In this document: piece by piece, positions 23,923 through 31,776 of the stretch
Position numbering within the stretch: position 1 is the first letter of the stretch
How the letters are laid out: each line of letters begins with the position of its first letter
IMG/VR virus record: IMGVR_UViG_3300000904_000003
Span: 1-37,967 of that record
DNA: 37,967 nt
Direction: 5' to 3' (one strand)
From: a virus
Made by a program: the position numbers and the translations under genes
The notes under the pieces: model-generated
Told to the model about the DNA's origin: nothing
The model's database searches: none
What the model saw: only the letters and a program-made list of their open reading frames with translations

Positions 23923-24594
23923 TTATCCTGCAGGCTGCGGATAGAAGTCGCTCGGCCGACGCCGAAATACCGGCATCCCTTTGTGGTCCTTTACCTCGAA
24001 GGTGTTGCCGCAATCCATCGTGCTCGAGTACTCGTCCGACTTCGACTCCTCGCTCTTCTCCAGCAACACTTCGAAGGCTTCGGTATCCGCTTGCCACTTC
24101 GCGACGCGCTTTTTGGCCTGGGCTTCGGTCTCCATCTTGCGAGTTCGGAAGTCGGTCTGCGGCTCGGGATTCCGGTCATAGGGATGCGGGCTGAAGACGG
24201 CCAGACGGCAGATCGCGCAGTGAATCAGGACAGTGAAGCCGTCCATCATCCGAATCTTCTTCAGCGTGGTGTCGCCCTTGCCCTTGTAGATGTTCTTGGG
24301 GCTGGCTCCCTGTTTGTGGGCGCATTTCCTCGAAATCTGCCAGCGTCCGCGCATCTTGCTGGCGAGTTCACTCTGACGCTGGGCGTTCTGACTGGACTTG
24401 GATTTCTCCTGCGCCTCGAACTTTTCGATCTCGCGCTGGGCGAGCTTCATGTTCATCTGCGCCGTCTTGAGCTGGACCTCTTCAAGCTGCTGCTGCATCG
24501 TTTTTTCTGCCATACCATCCTCCTCGATCGGTGCGGAAGACACGCTCCGCAGAGCACCGTTGTCCACAACGCTTTTTGTTGATTTTCTAGCCAT
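23923..24594 (-). CDS. Coiled-coil and cysteine protein next to the capsid gene (223 aa)
   Basis: The ATG lies 11 bases after a tandem pair of 11-bp repeats that each contain AAGG. Residues 28-85 form a Gln/Glu/Lys-rich coiled coil (QQLEEVQLKTAQMNMKLAQR). The C-terminal half holds Cys/His groups (CAHK, then HCAIC, then DCGNTF) that may bind zinc, and ends in a proline-rich tail. A scaffold-like or head-assembly role is possible. No family is recognised. Confidence 0.55.
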   Translation of the reverse strand: MARKSTKSVVDNGALRSVSSAPIEEDGMAEKTMQQQLEEVQLKTAQMNMKLAQREIEKFEAQEKSKSSQNAQRQSELASKMRGRWQISRKCAHKQGASPKNIYKGKGDTTLKKIRMMDGFTVLIHCAICRLAVFSPHPYDRNPEPQTDFRTRKMETEAQAKKRVAKWQADTEAFEVLLEKSEESKSDEYSSTMDCGNTFEVKDHKGMPVFRRRPSDFYPQPAG

Positions 24595-24616
24595 ATTTAA
24601 GCCTTATTTAAGCCTT
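24595..24616. repeat. Tandem 11-bp repeat in front of the 223-aa gene
   Basis: Two abutting copies of ATTTAAGCCTT (24595-24605 and 24606-24616); on the coding strand this is AAGGCTTAAAT twice, directly before the ATG. Each copy carries an AAGG that can act as a ribosome site. Whether the duplication tunes translation is not known. Confidence 0.55.
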
Positions 24617-24624
24617 CACCTTCA

Positions 24625-24652
24625 CCCCGGATCCTCCACTGGCCATCCGGGG
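24625..24652. terminator. Stem-loop after the capsid gene
   Basis: CCCCGGAT (24625-24632) and ATCCGGGG (24645-24652) form an 8-bp GC-rich stem with a 12-base loop in the 82-bp gap behind the capsid stop. There is no T run on the - strand, so it is more likely a partial terminator or an mRNA-stabilising hairpin behind a strongly expressed gene than a full stop. Confidence 0.4.
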
Positions 24653-24676
24653 CTGCCGCTGGGCATTGGTTTAGGT

Positions 24677-25939
24677 TTATGTCGTCATCGGAACGGCGAT
24701 CGCGATCCGCATGCGGCTGGTTACGTCGGGCGGTGGCCCGATGCCAAGCACACAGTTGTATCCTGTCCCGGCCTGGATGAGCTGGTTGGCGTCATAGGCG
24801 GTACGGGCTGTGAACTTCTCAGCCCACAGATCGAGATTCTGCCATTTGTGGCCGGGCTTGGTCAGTTTTCCGTGAGGAAACTGAATGAACACCATGCCAT
24901 CCATGCCCGCGAGATAGGTGCTGATCCCGGTCTCGCCGGAACCTTGCCAGTTTGCGGTCTGGGTCTGGTTGGTGCTCTTTCTCCAATGGCAGCCGAACAG
25001 CTCGAGCGTCCTTACCGGAGCCTCGCCGTCGTCACCGTCCAACGGTTCGAGCTTCAGTTGGCCCGCGTCGGTGTGCTTCCAGATATCGACGATGGAGTTG
25101 TTGGAGTTGTCGATCATCATGTCCGAGACGAAGAAGGGATGAATGCTCCCGTTGTAGAATCCATCCTTCATCTGCGGCACCTCGGCACCTTCGAGCGAAC
25201 CCGGCATCTGCTCGATGATGTTTTTGGTGAACGCATACGGAGCCGTGGTCGCGTCCTGGAGGGACGTTCGCGTATCCATCGTGCGCAGAAAATCCATCTG
25301 GAACATGATCAGATCGTCGATCGTCAGCGCGAGCTGGTAGGCCATGATGCGCCTGTTCTCGACCAGATCGTCCGAGATCGAAGTCAGTGCAGCGAAGTCG
25401 GAGATGGTGTTGAAGTTCGCCCATTGCCCGACGACGATGTCCTTGAAGTTGACGTTGATCTGCTCCGGTGGCCCAGGCGTGCCCTCGGTCTGCTCGGTGG
25501 TGTCCGGCCCCAGCGGAATCGACATGAAGTTGCGCCAGGTCTGTCCGCTCTTCTCGGGCAGATCCATGTGGGTACACATCAGCAGCTTGTTCGTTTTGGC
25601 GTACAGCCACTGCATGAAGACGCGGTTGTAATAGACCGTCAGGCGCGCCTGCGGCATGTTGGCGGAGGTCTGGGCGGCTGCCGTTGCTCCGCCTTCGGCC
25701 ACCACGGGCGCGTGCGATGCCTGGGCTGCCATCGCCATCGCCGTGGATCCGGTCGCCATCAGCGCCGCCGCACATGCGATCAGCAGCTGCAGGAAAGGCC
25801 ACAGAATGTATTTAAACAAAAATGCAGCGATCCCGTCCTGAATCCCGGTTCGCACGCCTATTGGGCGGAACTGCCTGCTCGTTCCGCTCACCCATTGCTT
25901 CTTTCGCTTCCACATCCGGTACGTCATTGTCTGACGCAT
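24677..25939 (-). CDS. Major capsid protein, N4-gp56-like
   Basis: Residues from about 95 on match the N4-gp56 capsid pattern (HK97 fold): TVYYNRVFMQWLYAKTNKLL, a KSGQTWRNFMSIPLGPDTTE loop with an LTEG-like EQTEGTPGPPE, then VGQWANFNTISDFAALTSIS and a helix ending in TIDDLI. The full frame is 420 residues. GAGGGAGCGCAAC before the ATG at 25939 supports that start, yet it adds a basic N-terminus and a strongly hydrophobic stretch (AAFLFKYILWPFLQLLIACA, about 38-57) not expected in a coat protein. A start at the ATG at 25759 would give a usual 360 residues but has a poor ribosome site. The extension may be a cleaved delta-like domain. Confidence 0.8.
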   Translation of the reverse strand: MRQTMTYRMWKRKKQWVSGTSRQFRPIGVRTGIQDGIAAFLFKYILWPFLQLLIACAAALMATGSTAMAMAAQASHAPVVAEGGATAAAQTSANMPQARLTVYYNRVFMQWLYAKTNKLLMCTHMDLPEKSGQTWRNFMSIPLGPDTTEQTEGTPGPPEQINVNFKDIVVGQWANFNTISDFAALTSISDDLVENRRIMAYQLALTIDDLIMFQMDFLRTMDTRTSLQDATTAPYAFTKNIIEQMPGSLEGAEVPQMKDGFYNGSIHPFFVSDMMIDNSNNSIVDIWKHTDAGQLKLEPLDGDDGEAPVRTLELFGCHWRKSTNQTQTANWQGSGETGISTYLAGMDGMVFIQFPHGKLTKPGHKWQNLDLWAEKFTARTAYDANQLIQAGTGYNCVLGIGPPPDVTSRMRIAIAVPMTT

Positions 25940-25956
25940 GTTGCGCTCCCTCAGCG

Positions 25957-26778
25957 TCAGGCCGTAGCCTTCGCTGCCGGGTAGTAGAACTCACAGGCGT
26001 CTGCATAGTCCTTGTCACCGCTGCGAATTAACGCCTCGGCTTTGGTTAGGCTCATCCTGTCGATCTGCTCCCGTGTGTATTTGAGTGTCGTCCTTGTCTG
26101 GACGCTCTGGGGGGCGCGGAAGTTGGTGCTCCGCGTTCCTGTCCCACTGCGTCCGCCTCGGCTCGTCTCGACACGCTGGACCTGATTCTCGTCAGGAAAC
26201 GCTGTGACGTTCGGTACTACTTCACCGGGGTCTTCCACTAAATCCCCGGCTTCCAACATCTGGTGAAAGCATTGCGTCATCATCTCTTTCGAGATGAGGG
26301 CGACATCGCCATTCACCAGCTTTCCCAACTGGGTCGCCAACAGCAATCGATTCGGCCTGCAGTTGTAAAAATCTTGGGTCTCGCTCGCCCACTCGTCGGC
26401 CCGCGTCTTGAAGGCATCCATCGCCATCTGGCGAAGGTCCATGCCGGTGGCGTCCTGAACCAACCTAGTTACTGCGTCTGCTGATTTAGCCGGGTTCTGC
26501 AGGTCTGTCGTTGCCTGCATGGTCTCGTCGGCGGTCATACGCTTGCGGGGTGCGATGGGAGAGGGGGTCGCGGTGCTCTGCGGAGGAGCTTCGGCGCGTC
26601 GTGCCAGGGCACGCTGCGCGTGCATGTTGTTCAAGCCGATCTTGTCGTACACTTCCTCTTCGGTTTTTCCGTAGTAGTAGATCGGGTTGGTGCCGTCTTC
26701 CATATCCAGTACGCGGCAGAAAGTGCCCGGCTCGATCGGCTTACCGTTTGGGCGCGTTGTGACCCATTCCATCTTCAT
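25957..26778 (-). CDS. Scaffold-protein candidate (273 aa)
   Basis: The ATG overlaps the upstream TGA. The protein has a small N-terminal beta domain (GTFCRVLDMEDGTNPIYYYG), then a Pro/Ala-rich linker, a long helical middle (TMQATTDLQNPAKSADAVTR) and a basic, helical C-terminus (TREQIDRMSLTKAEALIRSG). A helical, flexible protein directly before the coat gene is the usual place of the internal scaffold. No protease or helicase motif is seen. Assignment is from position and composition only. Confidence 0.5.
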   Translation of the reverse strand: MKMEWVTTRPNGKPIEPGTFCRVLDMEDGTNPIYYYGKTEEEVYDKIGLNNMHAQRALARRAEAPPQSTATPSPIAPRKRMTADETMQATTDLQNPAKSADAVTRLVQDATGMDLRQMAMDAFKTRADEWASETQDFYNCRPNRLLLATQLGKLVNGDVALISKEMMTQCFHQMLEAGDLVEDPGEVVPNVTAFPDENQVQRVETSRGGRSGTGTRSTNFRAPQSVQTRTTLKYTREQIDRMSLTKAEALIRSGDKDYADACEFYYPAAKATA

Positions 26779-27176
26779 TGCTCGTTCTCCAGCTCTGCGA
26801 GTTCTGCTTTCACAACCACTTCCAGCTCCGCTACGGCGCGACGCAATATCTTCACATACGCCCAGGCGTTTGCGACTTCATCCCGGTTGGTCAGTGGGTC
26901 GTCTTCACTCAGAGTAATAGCACGTTTCTGATGAAAATGAATAGCTTTTTGGGCGATGCGGAGGTACAACTTCTGTCCCGGCATCTCCCAGAACTCCTTC
27001 AGGTCCAGCCGTTCCGGCCGTGTCAGTTCGCGTTCTGGATCGTCGTAGGCTCTGCGCTCCGCCGGCGCAGGCCTCGGCTTCGTCTCCGCGTCGCGTCCGT
27101 CGCGCACAGCGGCCAGCTCTGGGGTCAGAGGCTCGCCGCGCAAAAACTTCTCGTGTGCAGTTGGATCAAACGTCAT
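26775..27176 (-). CDS. Helical hypothetical protein (133 aa)
   Basis: The ATG at 27176 has GGAGG nine bases before it; an ATG 39 bases upstream only reads through the small upstream gene. The protein is charged, with a Pro/Ala/Arg-rich first third and two long helices (about 60-130), ending in VVVKAELAELENEQ. It may assist head assembly. No family is recognised. It overlaps the next gene by four bases. Confidence 0.55.
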   Translation of the reverse strand: MTFDPTAHEKFLRGEPLTPELAAVRDGRDAETKPRPAPAERRAYDDPERELTRPERLDLKEFWEMPGQKLYLRIAQKAIHFHQKRAITLSEDDPLTNRDEVANAWAYVKILRRAVAELEVVVKAELAELENEQ

Positions 27177-27252
27177 CGCCACTGTCCTCCGGTAACGCCG
27201 GCTGCCCAGCTTCAAGCTTCATCGGCTTTTCCTTCACCACTGGATGAATCAT
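27166..27252 (-). CDS. Microprotein between portal and helical protein (28 aa)
   Basis: A 28-codon frame starts at an ATG that overlaps the portal stop (ATGA) and ends 11 bases inside the next gene, filling a gap that is otherwise empty. The sequence is mixed and charged (VVKEKPMKLEAGQP), with an acidic tail. It could be a real microprotein or only a coupling leader that carries ribosomes to the next start. Confidence 0.4.
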   Translation of the reverse strand: MIHPVVKEKPMKLEAGQPALPEDSGDDV

Positions 27253-29477
27253 GCTCCGCCCCCCGGTACGCCATTCGCCAGCTCTCCCATATCCGTGTTG
27301 CGCTCTAAGCGGCCTTCGGCTTCCTCGAACTCCTGCGGACCTTCCAGCCGTTCCGCAGCCTTGTCCGCAGCGGCCTTGACCACGGCCAGCTGCGTATCGG
27401 CTTGCCCCTTGGCGTCGATGGCCTGCAGCTTGTTTTTTCCGCGTAGTGCTTCGATCGCCGCCGCGCTCTGGGTTCTCTGCGCAGCCGGGTTCGTCGCCTG
27501 TACCTGCTGCATCTCCTCCGGCGTCAGGTCCACGATGATGTCTTCCGCGCCCTGCAGCTCGCTCACGCGCATGAAGATCTTCTCAATTGACGAGAAGTTG
27601 ATCGTCTTTCCCTTCTGGTGCATAAATTCCATCAGTTGCGGCTGTTGCAGCAGCTGCAGCAGGAAGGGAATCAGTTGCTGGATCGAGGCCTTCGCCGCCA
27701 GCTTCTGGCCCGCGAGGATCTTGATGTTGAACTCCGCGTTGACCAACTTCTCCGGGTCGATCTTGCTGATGATCGCGTCGGCGTATTTCTTGCTGAGGAT
27801 TCTGCGGATCTCGGCGATCGGCATCTTCGTCTGCACGATCCACCACAGAAAGCGGTACCACCGCACCATCACGCCTTCGACGTTGGAGATTGGTTCGGAA
27901 AGAACTTCGTCCGCCTTGTTGCCCAACCGGTTTACGCCAGTGGCTGTCTTCAGCGCCGTCGCCCCAGGTCCGGGATTCCCCTGGGCTGTCGTGCTGTTGG
28001 CGCCTACCAGGTCCTCGCCGCCGCGATTCGCGATGTCGCTGAAGATCTGCATATTCGCGGGGTGAATCTCCGGGCGCTGGATGTACTGATAGGCCTTTCC
28101 TACATCGCCGCCCTTTGCACTCACGCCCCACAAAGTGCCCAGCCCCATAACCACATTCTGCGTCGGTTCGTTGCCGCCTTCGCTGTCATACAGCAGCGGC
28201 GGATCTCCCCAATAGCCGAGGAGTTGGAGCATTTTATTTAAAATTCCTTGGGACATGCGCTGATCGCCGCCGTTCAGCCGGCCGACGCCCATTCCGTAGC
28301 CGCTATTCTCGATGTCCCACCAGTTCGCAGCGACTCCCAGCGCGAACTCCTGCAGATCGTGCGCCCCTTTACGGATCGTCTTCCTTCGCCCCTGGTAGCA
28401 CAGCACCTCGATGATGTTCTCTTTGGTGGAGTACTTCAGGCGCATCAGCGGCCGCAGAGTCGGATCCGCGTTGGTCTGCTCGTGCTCGCCCGCCGCGTGG
28501 AAGACGACGGATGAGTTCGAATTCATGCTCTCGGAGGTAGTCGACGCCGGCGGTGCATCGCCCAACGGGTTCTCGAAAAAGAATTGCTTCAGATCCGCGT
28601 CGGAGGGAATGTCCTTGTAGCAGTTCATTCCGCGCAGCTGCTGCAGGTCCTGCAGCGTCAGGTAATCGACATCGATCTTTCCCTGCGCGCTCAGGTCCGG
28701 CCGATTCGGCGTGCGCCATCCGGGGTCGTAGAGCGTGGTTCCCAGCTTGCGGTACTCGAAATAGGGATAGGTCTCCGTCACGGTCTGGGGTACCGCTTCA
28801 AACTGGTCACTCTCCCAGGTGTTCACGATCGCCGGAGGCCCGACCGGCATCGGGATAGTCTGGGGCTGCTTCTTTCGTTTGCGCGTCGTGTATTTGCGGT
28901 CTCGCTCTTCGTACCCCATATCGGCGAGCCCGGTGCCCTGCAGCACTTGGCAGTTGATGAGCAGCCCCATGTTGTATTCAAAGTCGGCGCGTTCGCTCAG
29001 CGTGCTGAAGATCTCGGTGATGGCGTCGACGTAGAGCTGCTGGTCCTCATCATCGGCCAGCGGCCCCCGCGGCTCCAACAGAAACGGCGTCTGGTCGGCA
29101 AAGATGCCTCGTTTGATCTGTGTGGCCACGGTCTGCGAGTTCTTCGCCACATTGAACCGCGAGATCCGCGCCACCCCGCCGTTGGCTCCGATCCCGCCGC
29201 GATCGAAGTTTGGGCTTTGCTTCAGATAATCCGCAAGCTGCCACTCCGCAAGCCAGGCGTTCTCATCGAGCCATCCCGCCCACGCCTGGTAGTTCTGCCA
29301 CACCAGCGTCGCCGCTGCGTCGTCGTCGAAGACGGTCTCTGTCGCGCCGTCTTCGCCCAGCTCGGCCTGCGACTGCGCGATGCGCGGCGTCATCTCGTTT
29401 CCAAGCGGCATACCATCGCCACCTGGCCGCGCTGCTACATCGTCACCCTCACGCGGTATATCCAGTTCTTCAGCCAT
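27249..29477 (-). CDS. Portal protein
   Basis: The 742-residue product has the layout of podovirus portals of about 700-750 residues (P22 gp1 type). A disordered N-terminus is followed by a helical segment with aromatic residues (TLVWQNYQAWAGWLDENAWL) and KNSQTVATQIKRGIFA. Then come beta-rich wing segments and a long C-terminal helix (QAIDAKGQADTQLAVVKAAA) as in the barrel. GDPPLLYDSEGG, HPANMQIF and WIVQTKMPIAEIRRILSKKY fit the crown and clip region. The portal ring sits at one capsid vertex and passes DNA. It directly follows the terminase gene, apart from one small zinc gene. Confidence 0.75.
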   Translation of the reverse strand: MAEELDIPREGDDVAARPGGDGMPLGNEMTPRIAQSQAELGEDGATETVFDDDAAATLVWQNYQAWAGWLDENAWLAEWQLADYLKQSPNFDRGGIGANGGVARISRFNVAKNSQTVATQIKRGIFADQTPFLLEPRGPLADDEDQQLYVDAITEIFSTLSERADFEYNMGLLINCQVLQGTGLADMGYEERDRKYTTRKRKKQPQTIPMPVGPPAIVNTWESDQFEAVPQTVTETYPYFEYRKLGTTLYDPGWRTPNRPDLSAQGKIDVDYLTLQDLQQLRGMNCYKDIPSDADLKQFFFENPLGDAPPASTTSESMNSNSSVVFHAAGEHEQTNADPTLRPLMRLKYSTKENIIEVLCYQGRRKTIRKGAHDLQEFALGVAANWWDIENSGYGMGVGRLNGGDQRMSQGILNKMLQLLGYWGDPPLLYDSEGGNEPTQNVVMGLGTLWGVSAKGGDVGKAYQYIQRPEIHPANMQIFSDIANRGGEDLVGANSTTAQGNPGPGATALKTATGVNRLGNKADEVLSEPISNVEGVMVRWYRFLWWIVQTKMPIAEIRRILSKKYADAIISKIDPEKLVNAEFNIKILAGQKLAAKASIQQLIPFLLQLLQQPQLMEFMHQKGKTINFSSIEKIFMRVSELQGAEDIIVDLTPEEMQQVQATNPAAQRTQSAAAIEALRGKNKLQAIDAKGQADTQLAVVKAAADKAAERLEGPQEFEEAEGRLERNTDMGELANGVPGGGA

Positions 29478-29675
29478 CTCAGCTCTCTCCTCGCGCGGCC
29501 ATTAGCATTTGGTGGCAATAGTGATCGTGATCGCAATACACACATCGTCCGTTCCCACCTAGTTCCCAAGTGAGGCATGGCCCCATCATGTCCGTCCGTC
29601 GCACACAAACGCACCAATGAGCTGCCACGCGAGGGGTACTTGTCGTGTCGCACAGCTTCAGTTCTTCAGCCATCT
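29463..29675. repeat. 17-bp direct repeats bordering the small zinc gene
   Basis: CAGTTCTTCAGCCATCT occurs at 29463-29479 and at 29659-29675, 196 bp apart. Both copies cover the start codon and first codons (MAEEL) of the portal gene and of the 64-residue gene. Recombination between them would delete one copy plus the small gene and keep the portal start intact. Confidence 0.7.
29479..29673 (-). CDS. Small cysteine-rich protein (64 aa) between terminase and portal
   Basis: The ATG at 29673 has GGAGG five bases upstream and overlaps the terminase stop by 8 bases. Cysteines in CVCVRR, GPC, RCVYC and a final HYCHQM give a plausible zinc knuckle. The 17-bp segment around its start recurs exactly at the portal start (29463-29479), so the gene lies between two direct repeats and could have been inserted or deleted as a cassette. 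The role is unknown. Confidence 0.6.
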   Translation of the reverse strand: MAEELKLCDTTSTPRVAAHWCVCVRRTDMMGPCLTWELGGNGRCVYCDHDHYCHQMLMAARGES

Positions 29676-31366
29676 AAACCTCCAGGCATTGGTGGAAGGA
29701 AGCTATGTGTCGTCGTCTTCTGCATGGCCTGCAGGTGCGCCATCACCTTCCGCTTCTGAACTTCCTTGTCCACGATCGGCGTCCCTTGCAGGTTCAGCAG
29801 CCAGTTGATAGTGGCATCGTCCTGCCGGCTGCGCTGGTATTCGATCTCATCGTCCTCCAGTGAGGCGCGCATCTGTGACATTGGCACTAGGTTCCCCAGT
29901 GTCGATACACACTCGATGATGCCGTTCTCTTCGATCAGGCCGAAATGGACAAACTGCTTTTTGCACTCGGCCCCCTTGGTCATGCTCCGCGAGAAGATCA
30001 TCCGTCCCACCTTCAGCACCGGCTCCATCTGTTTGATCGAGTCGTTACGCAGATTTTCGTTGTCCTCCCAGTAGCTCCACTGGATGCGCAGGCTGACGTT
30101 GCGCCGTGCGGCCTCGTTGCGTACATGCGGCGTGAAGCCGTCACAGCCAGGCGTATTCAGAATCATCATGCCATCGGCCTGCAGCTCCTTGTGAATCCTC
30201 ACCATCCTCTCGGCCTGGTGGCTGGGCGTGCCGCCGATCTGCCAGCAGTCGATCACGTACACCTTGCCGTCGAGGATCCGCGCCGCCGCACCTTCCAGAT
30301 ACTTGCTCGTCGCCGGCTTGCTGCCGTGGGGCAACCGCCAGCACACAAACGTCTCCCCGCCATAGGGCGGGATGCGTTCGATGTTGGCCTCGCAGGTTCC
30401 GTACAGCTTGTCGTCGAATATCGAAGTGTGGCCACCCTGCGGATCGTTCTGCTGCTGGCACATGAACGTCTCGTAGTTTTCGATGAACATCGAGCGCAGC
30501 CGCTTATATTGCATGCCGGGCAGATCCGAAAAGGGCAAAATCACTTCGTCTTCGGGCGGGAACTCTCCCGGCAAAAGCCGCGAACCGTCTTTGCGCTGGA
30601 TGGAATGGCGAATGAGTACATCCCACTCTTCGGGGTCCATGTCGTTGAGCCGGACACCGTACAGGTCGAAGGGATGGTATCGGGTGCCTACGAGGTACAG
30701 ATAGCCACCCGGCACCAGCGTGTTTTTGTTGGTGTCGAACGTCTCGATGACACCTTGCCGTGCGTCTTGAGTGGCGCGGATGCCGCTGTTCTTGGTGGCC
30801 ACCATGTCATCACAGTTGAGTAGCCACGGATGCCATCCGGACTGTTCGGTCTGCGGCGACGTGTAGGCGATCGTGTCGTCCAGTAGATCCATGTTGTGCG
30901 AAGGAGTATTCCACGTATCGTCAAAGCCGAACGGTTGTTTATTGACCACCAGCTCGGGGAAACAGAGCTGAAAACGGGTGGGTTTCGCGTACTTTGGGCA
31001 ATAGAAGTAGTTCCCGATGCCCTTCGAGATCTTCTTTGCGAGTGGCTGTGTGGCCGTCTGATTGAGCAGCGTGATTTCTTTTGGAAACGCCGTGATCCAC
31101 TGCACCTTATCCACACGGTTCCATGTGGTTTTGTAGGTGAAGCGGGGATCGAAGTGCATCAGCTTTTTTTTCGGGCGCTGCTCCTCGATCGAGAGCAGCG
31201 GATTCTTCCTGCCGTAGAGTTCGGCGACGGGCTGGTGGAGGACCGGGTGGAAGTCCCAGCCCAACATCCTGCCTGCGAAGAATGGGTCGGTAATGAAGCG
31301 ATGCCGCAAATCGTCGCGATAAGCGGCATCCTGGACGATGCGTTCGTGATCGTCTGGCTCGATCAT
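29666..31366 (-). CDS. Terminase large subunit
   Basis: This 566-residue protein has the order of a phage packaging motor. FDPRFTYKTT (72-81) stands for the usual PRG-x-x-KST Walker A-like loop. WLLNCDDMV (181-189) is the Walker B, with paired Asp 186-187. VGTRYHPFDLYG (226-237) is a coupling motif of the GTR-x-x-x-x-D-x-YG type, and FMCQQQNDP (301-309) is the common QxxNDP element. A nuclease half begins near 337. The expected first nuclease Asp is not obvious, since VCWRLPHG is found where an A-x-D-P-type strand would be expected, although VIDCW and CDGF supply later acids. The enzyme cuts and pumps DNA through the portal. Confidence 0.8.
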   Translation of the reverse strand: MIEPDDHERIVQDAAYRDDLRHRFITDPFFAGRMLGWDFHPVLHQPVAELYGRKNPLLSIEEQRPKKKLMHFDPRFTYKTTWNRVDKVQWITAFPKEITLLNQTATQPLAKKISKGIGNYFYCPKYAKPTRFQLCFPELVVNKQPFGFDDTWNTPSHNMDLLDDTIAYTSPQTEQSGWHPWLLNCDDMVATKNSGIRATQDARQGVIETFDTNKNTLVPGGYLYLVGTRYHPFDLYGVRLNDMDPEEWDVLIRHSIQRKDGSRLLPGEFPPEDEVILPFSDLPGMQYKRLRSMFIENYETFMCQQQNDPQGGHTSIFDDKLYGTCEANIERIPPYGGETFVCWRLPHGSKPATSKYLEGAAARILDGKVYVIDCWQIGGTPSHQAERMVRIHKELQADGMMILNTPGCDGFTPHVRNEAARRNVSLRIQWSYWEDNENLRNDSIKQMEPVLKVGRMIFSRSMTKGAECKKQFVHFGLIEENGIIECVSTLGNLVPMSQMRASLEDDEIEYQRSRQDDATINWLLNLQGTPIVDKEVQKRKVMAHLQAMQKTTTHSFLPPMPGGLDG

Positions 31367-31369
31367 TAC

Positions 31370-31675
31370 TTACATCCCCGGTGGTGGCGCTGCTGCTGCA
31401 TCCGGTGCCGCACCGCCGGGTGCTGCCCCCGCATCCGGTGCGGCTGCTGCGTCAGGCGGGGGTTCATTCATGCCCATTTGTTCCCCTGCGTGTTGGCCGG
31501 CTTCGTCGGCGGTCATACTGACAGCGGTGTTTTTCCGCTCCGGTTCGCTATCTGTGTCGCCCCGCTTCTTTTTGTACACCTGGTGATGAACATAGTGGCC
31601 GTCTTCTGTTTCTTCGATCGTGTGCTTATGAAGATGTTTTCTCTTCGGCTTGTCTTCTTTTTTCTCTTCCGCCAT
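31370..31675 (-). CDS. Small acidic/alanine-rich protein before terminase (101 aa)
   Basis: The ATG at 31675 follows AGGAGAGGGACG; a longer frame upstream runs into the non-coding gap and is rejected. The N-terminal half is highly charged with His/Lys clusters (KEDKPKRKHLHKHTIEE); the C-terminal half is Ala/Pro/Asp-rich and disordered. Its place directly before the large terminase is where the small subunit often lies, but the sequence has no recognisable DNA-binding helix-turn-helix, so the small-subunit role is only a possibility. Confidence 0.5.
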   Translation of the reverse strand: MAEEKKEDKPKRKHLHKHTIEETEDGHYVHHQVYKKKRGDTDSEPERKNTAVSMTADEAGQHAGEQMGMNEPPPDAAAAPDAGAAPGGAAPDAAAAPPPGM

Positions 31676-31725
31676 CGTCCCTCTCCTGAAGGTGCTGGCG
31701 GGGATTATCCCCCCGCCCTCTGGAA

Positions 31726-31742
31726 ACATGCTTTAAGCATGT
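31726..31742. promoter_or_regulatory. Perfect 17-bp palindrome in the gap before the terminase genes
   Basis: ACATGCTT, one T, then AAGCATGT (31726-31742), in the 101-bp gap between the decoration-like gene and the 101-residue gene. There is no T run, so it is not a simple terminator; it is a possible protein-binding site or processing hairpin. The rest of the gap holds no further signal that I recognise. Confidence 0.4.
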
Positions 31743-31776
31743 GGGTCCCGGCTTTACGGCCCGCGCAGTGATAGGT

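Noticed and set aside
24398-25984. Long open frame on the + strand (528 codons) opposite the capsid gene
   Set aside because: It is antisense to the capsid and its neighbour, is rich in Arg, His and Leu as mirror frames of GC-rich genes are, and has no ribosome site or family likeness.
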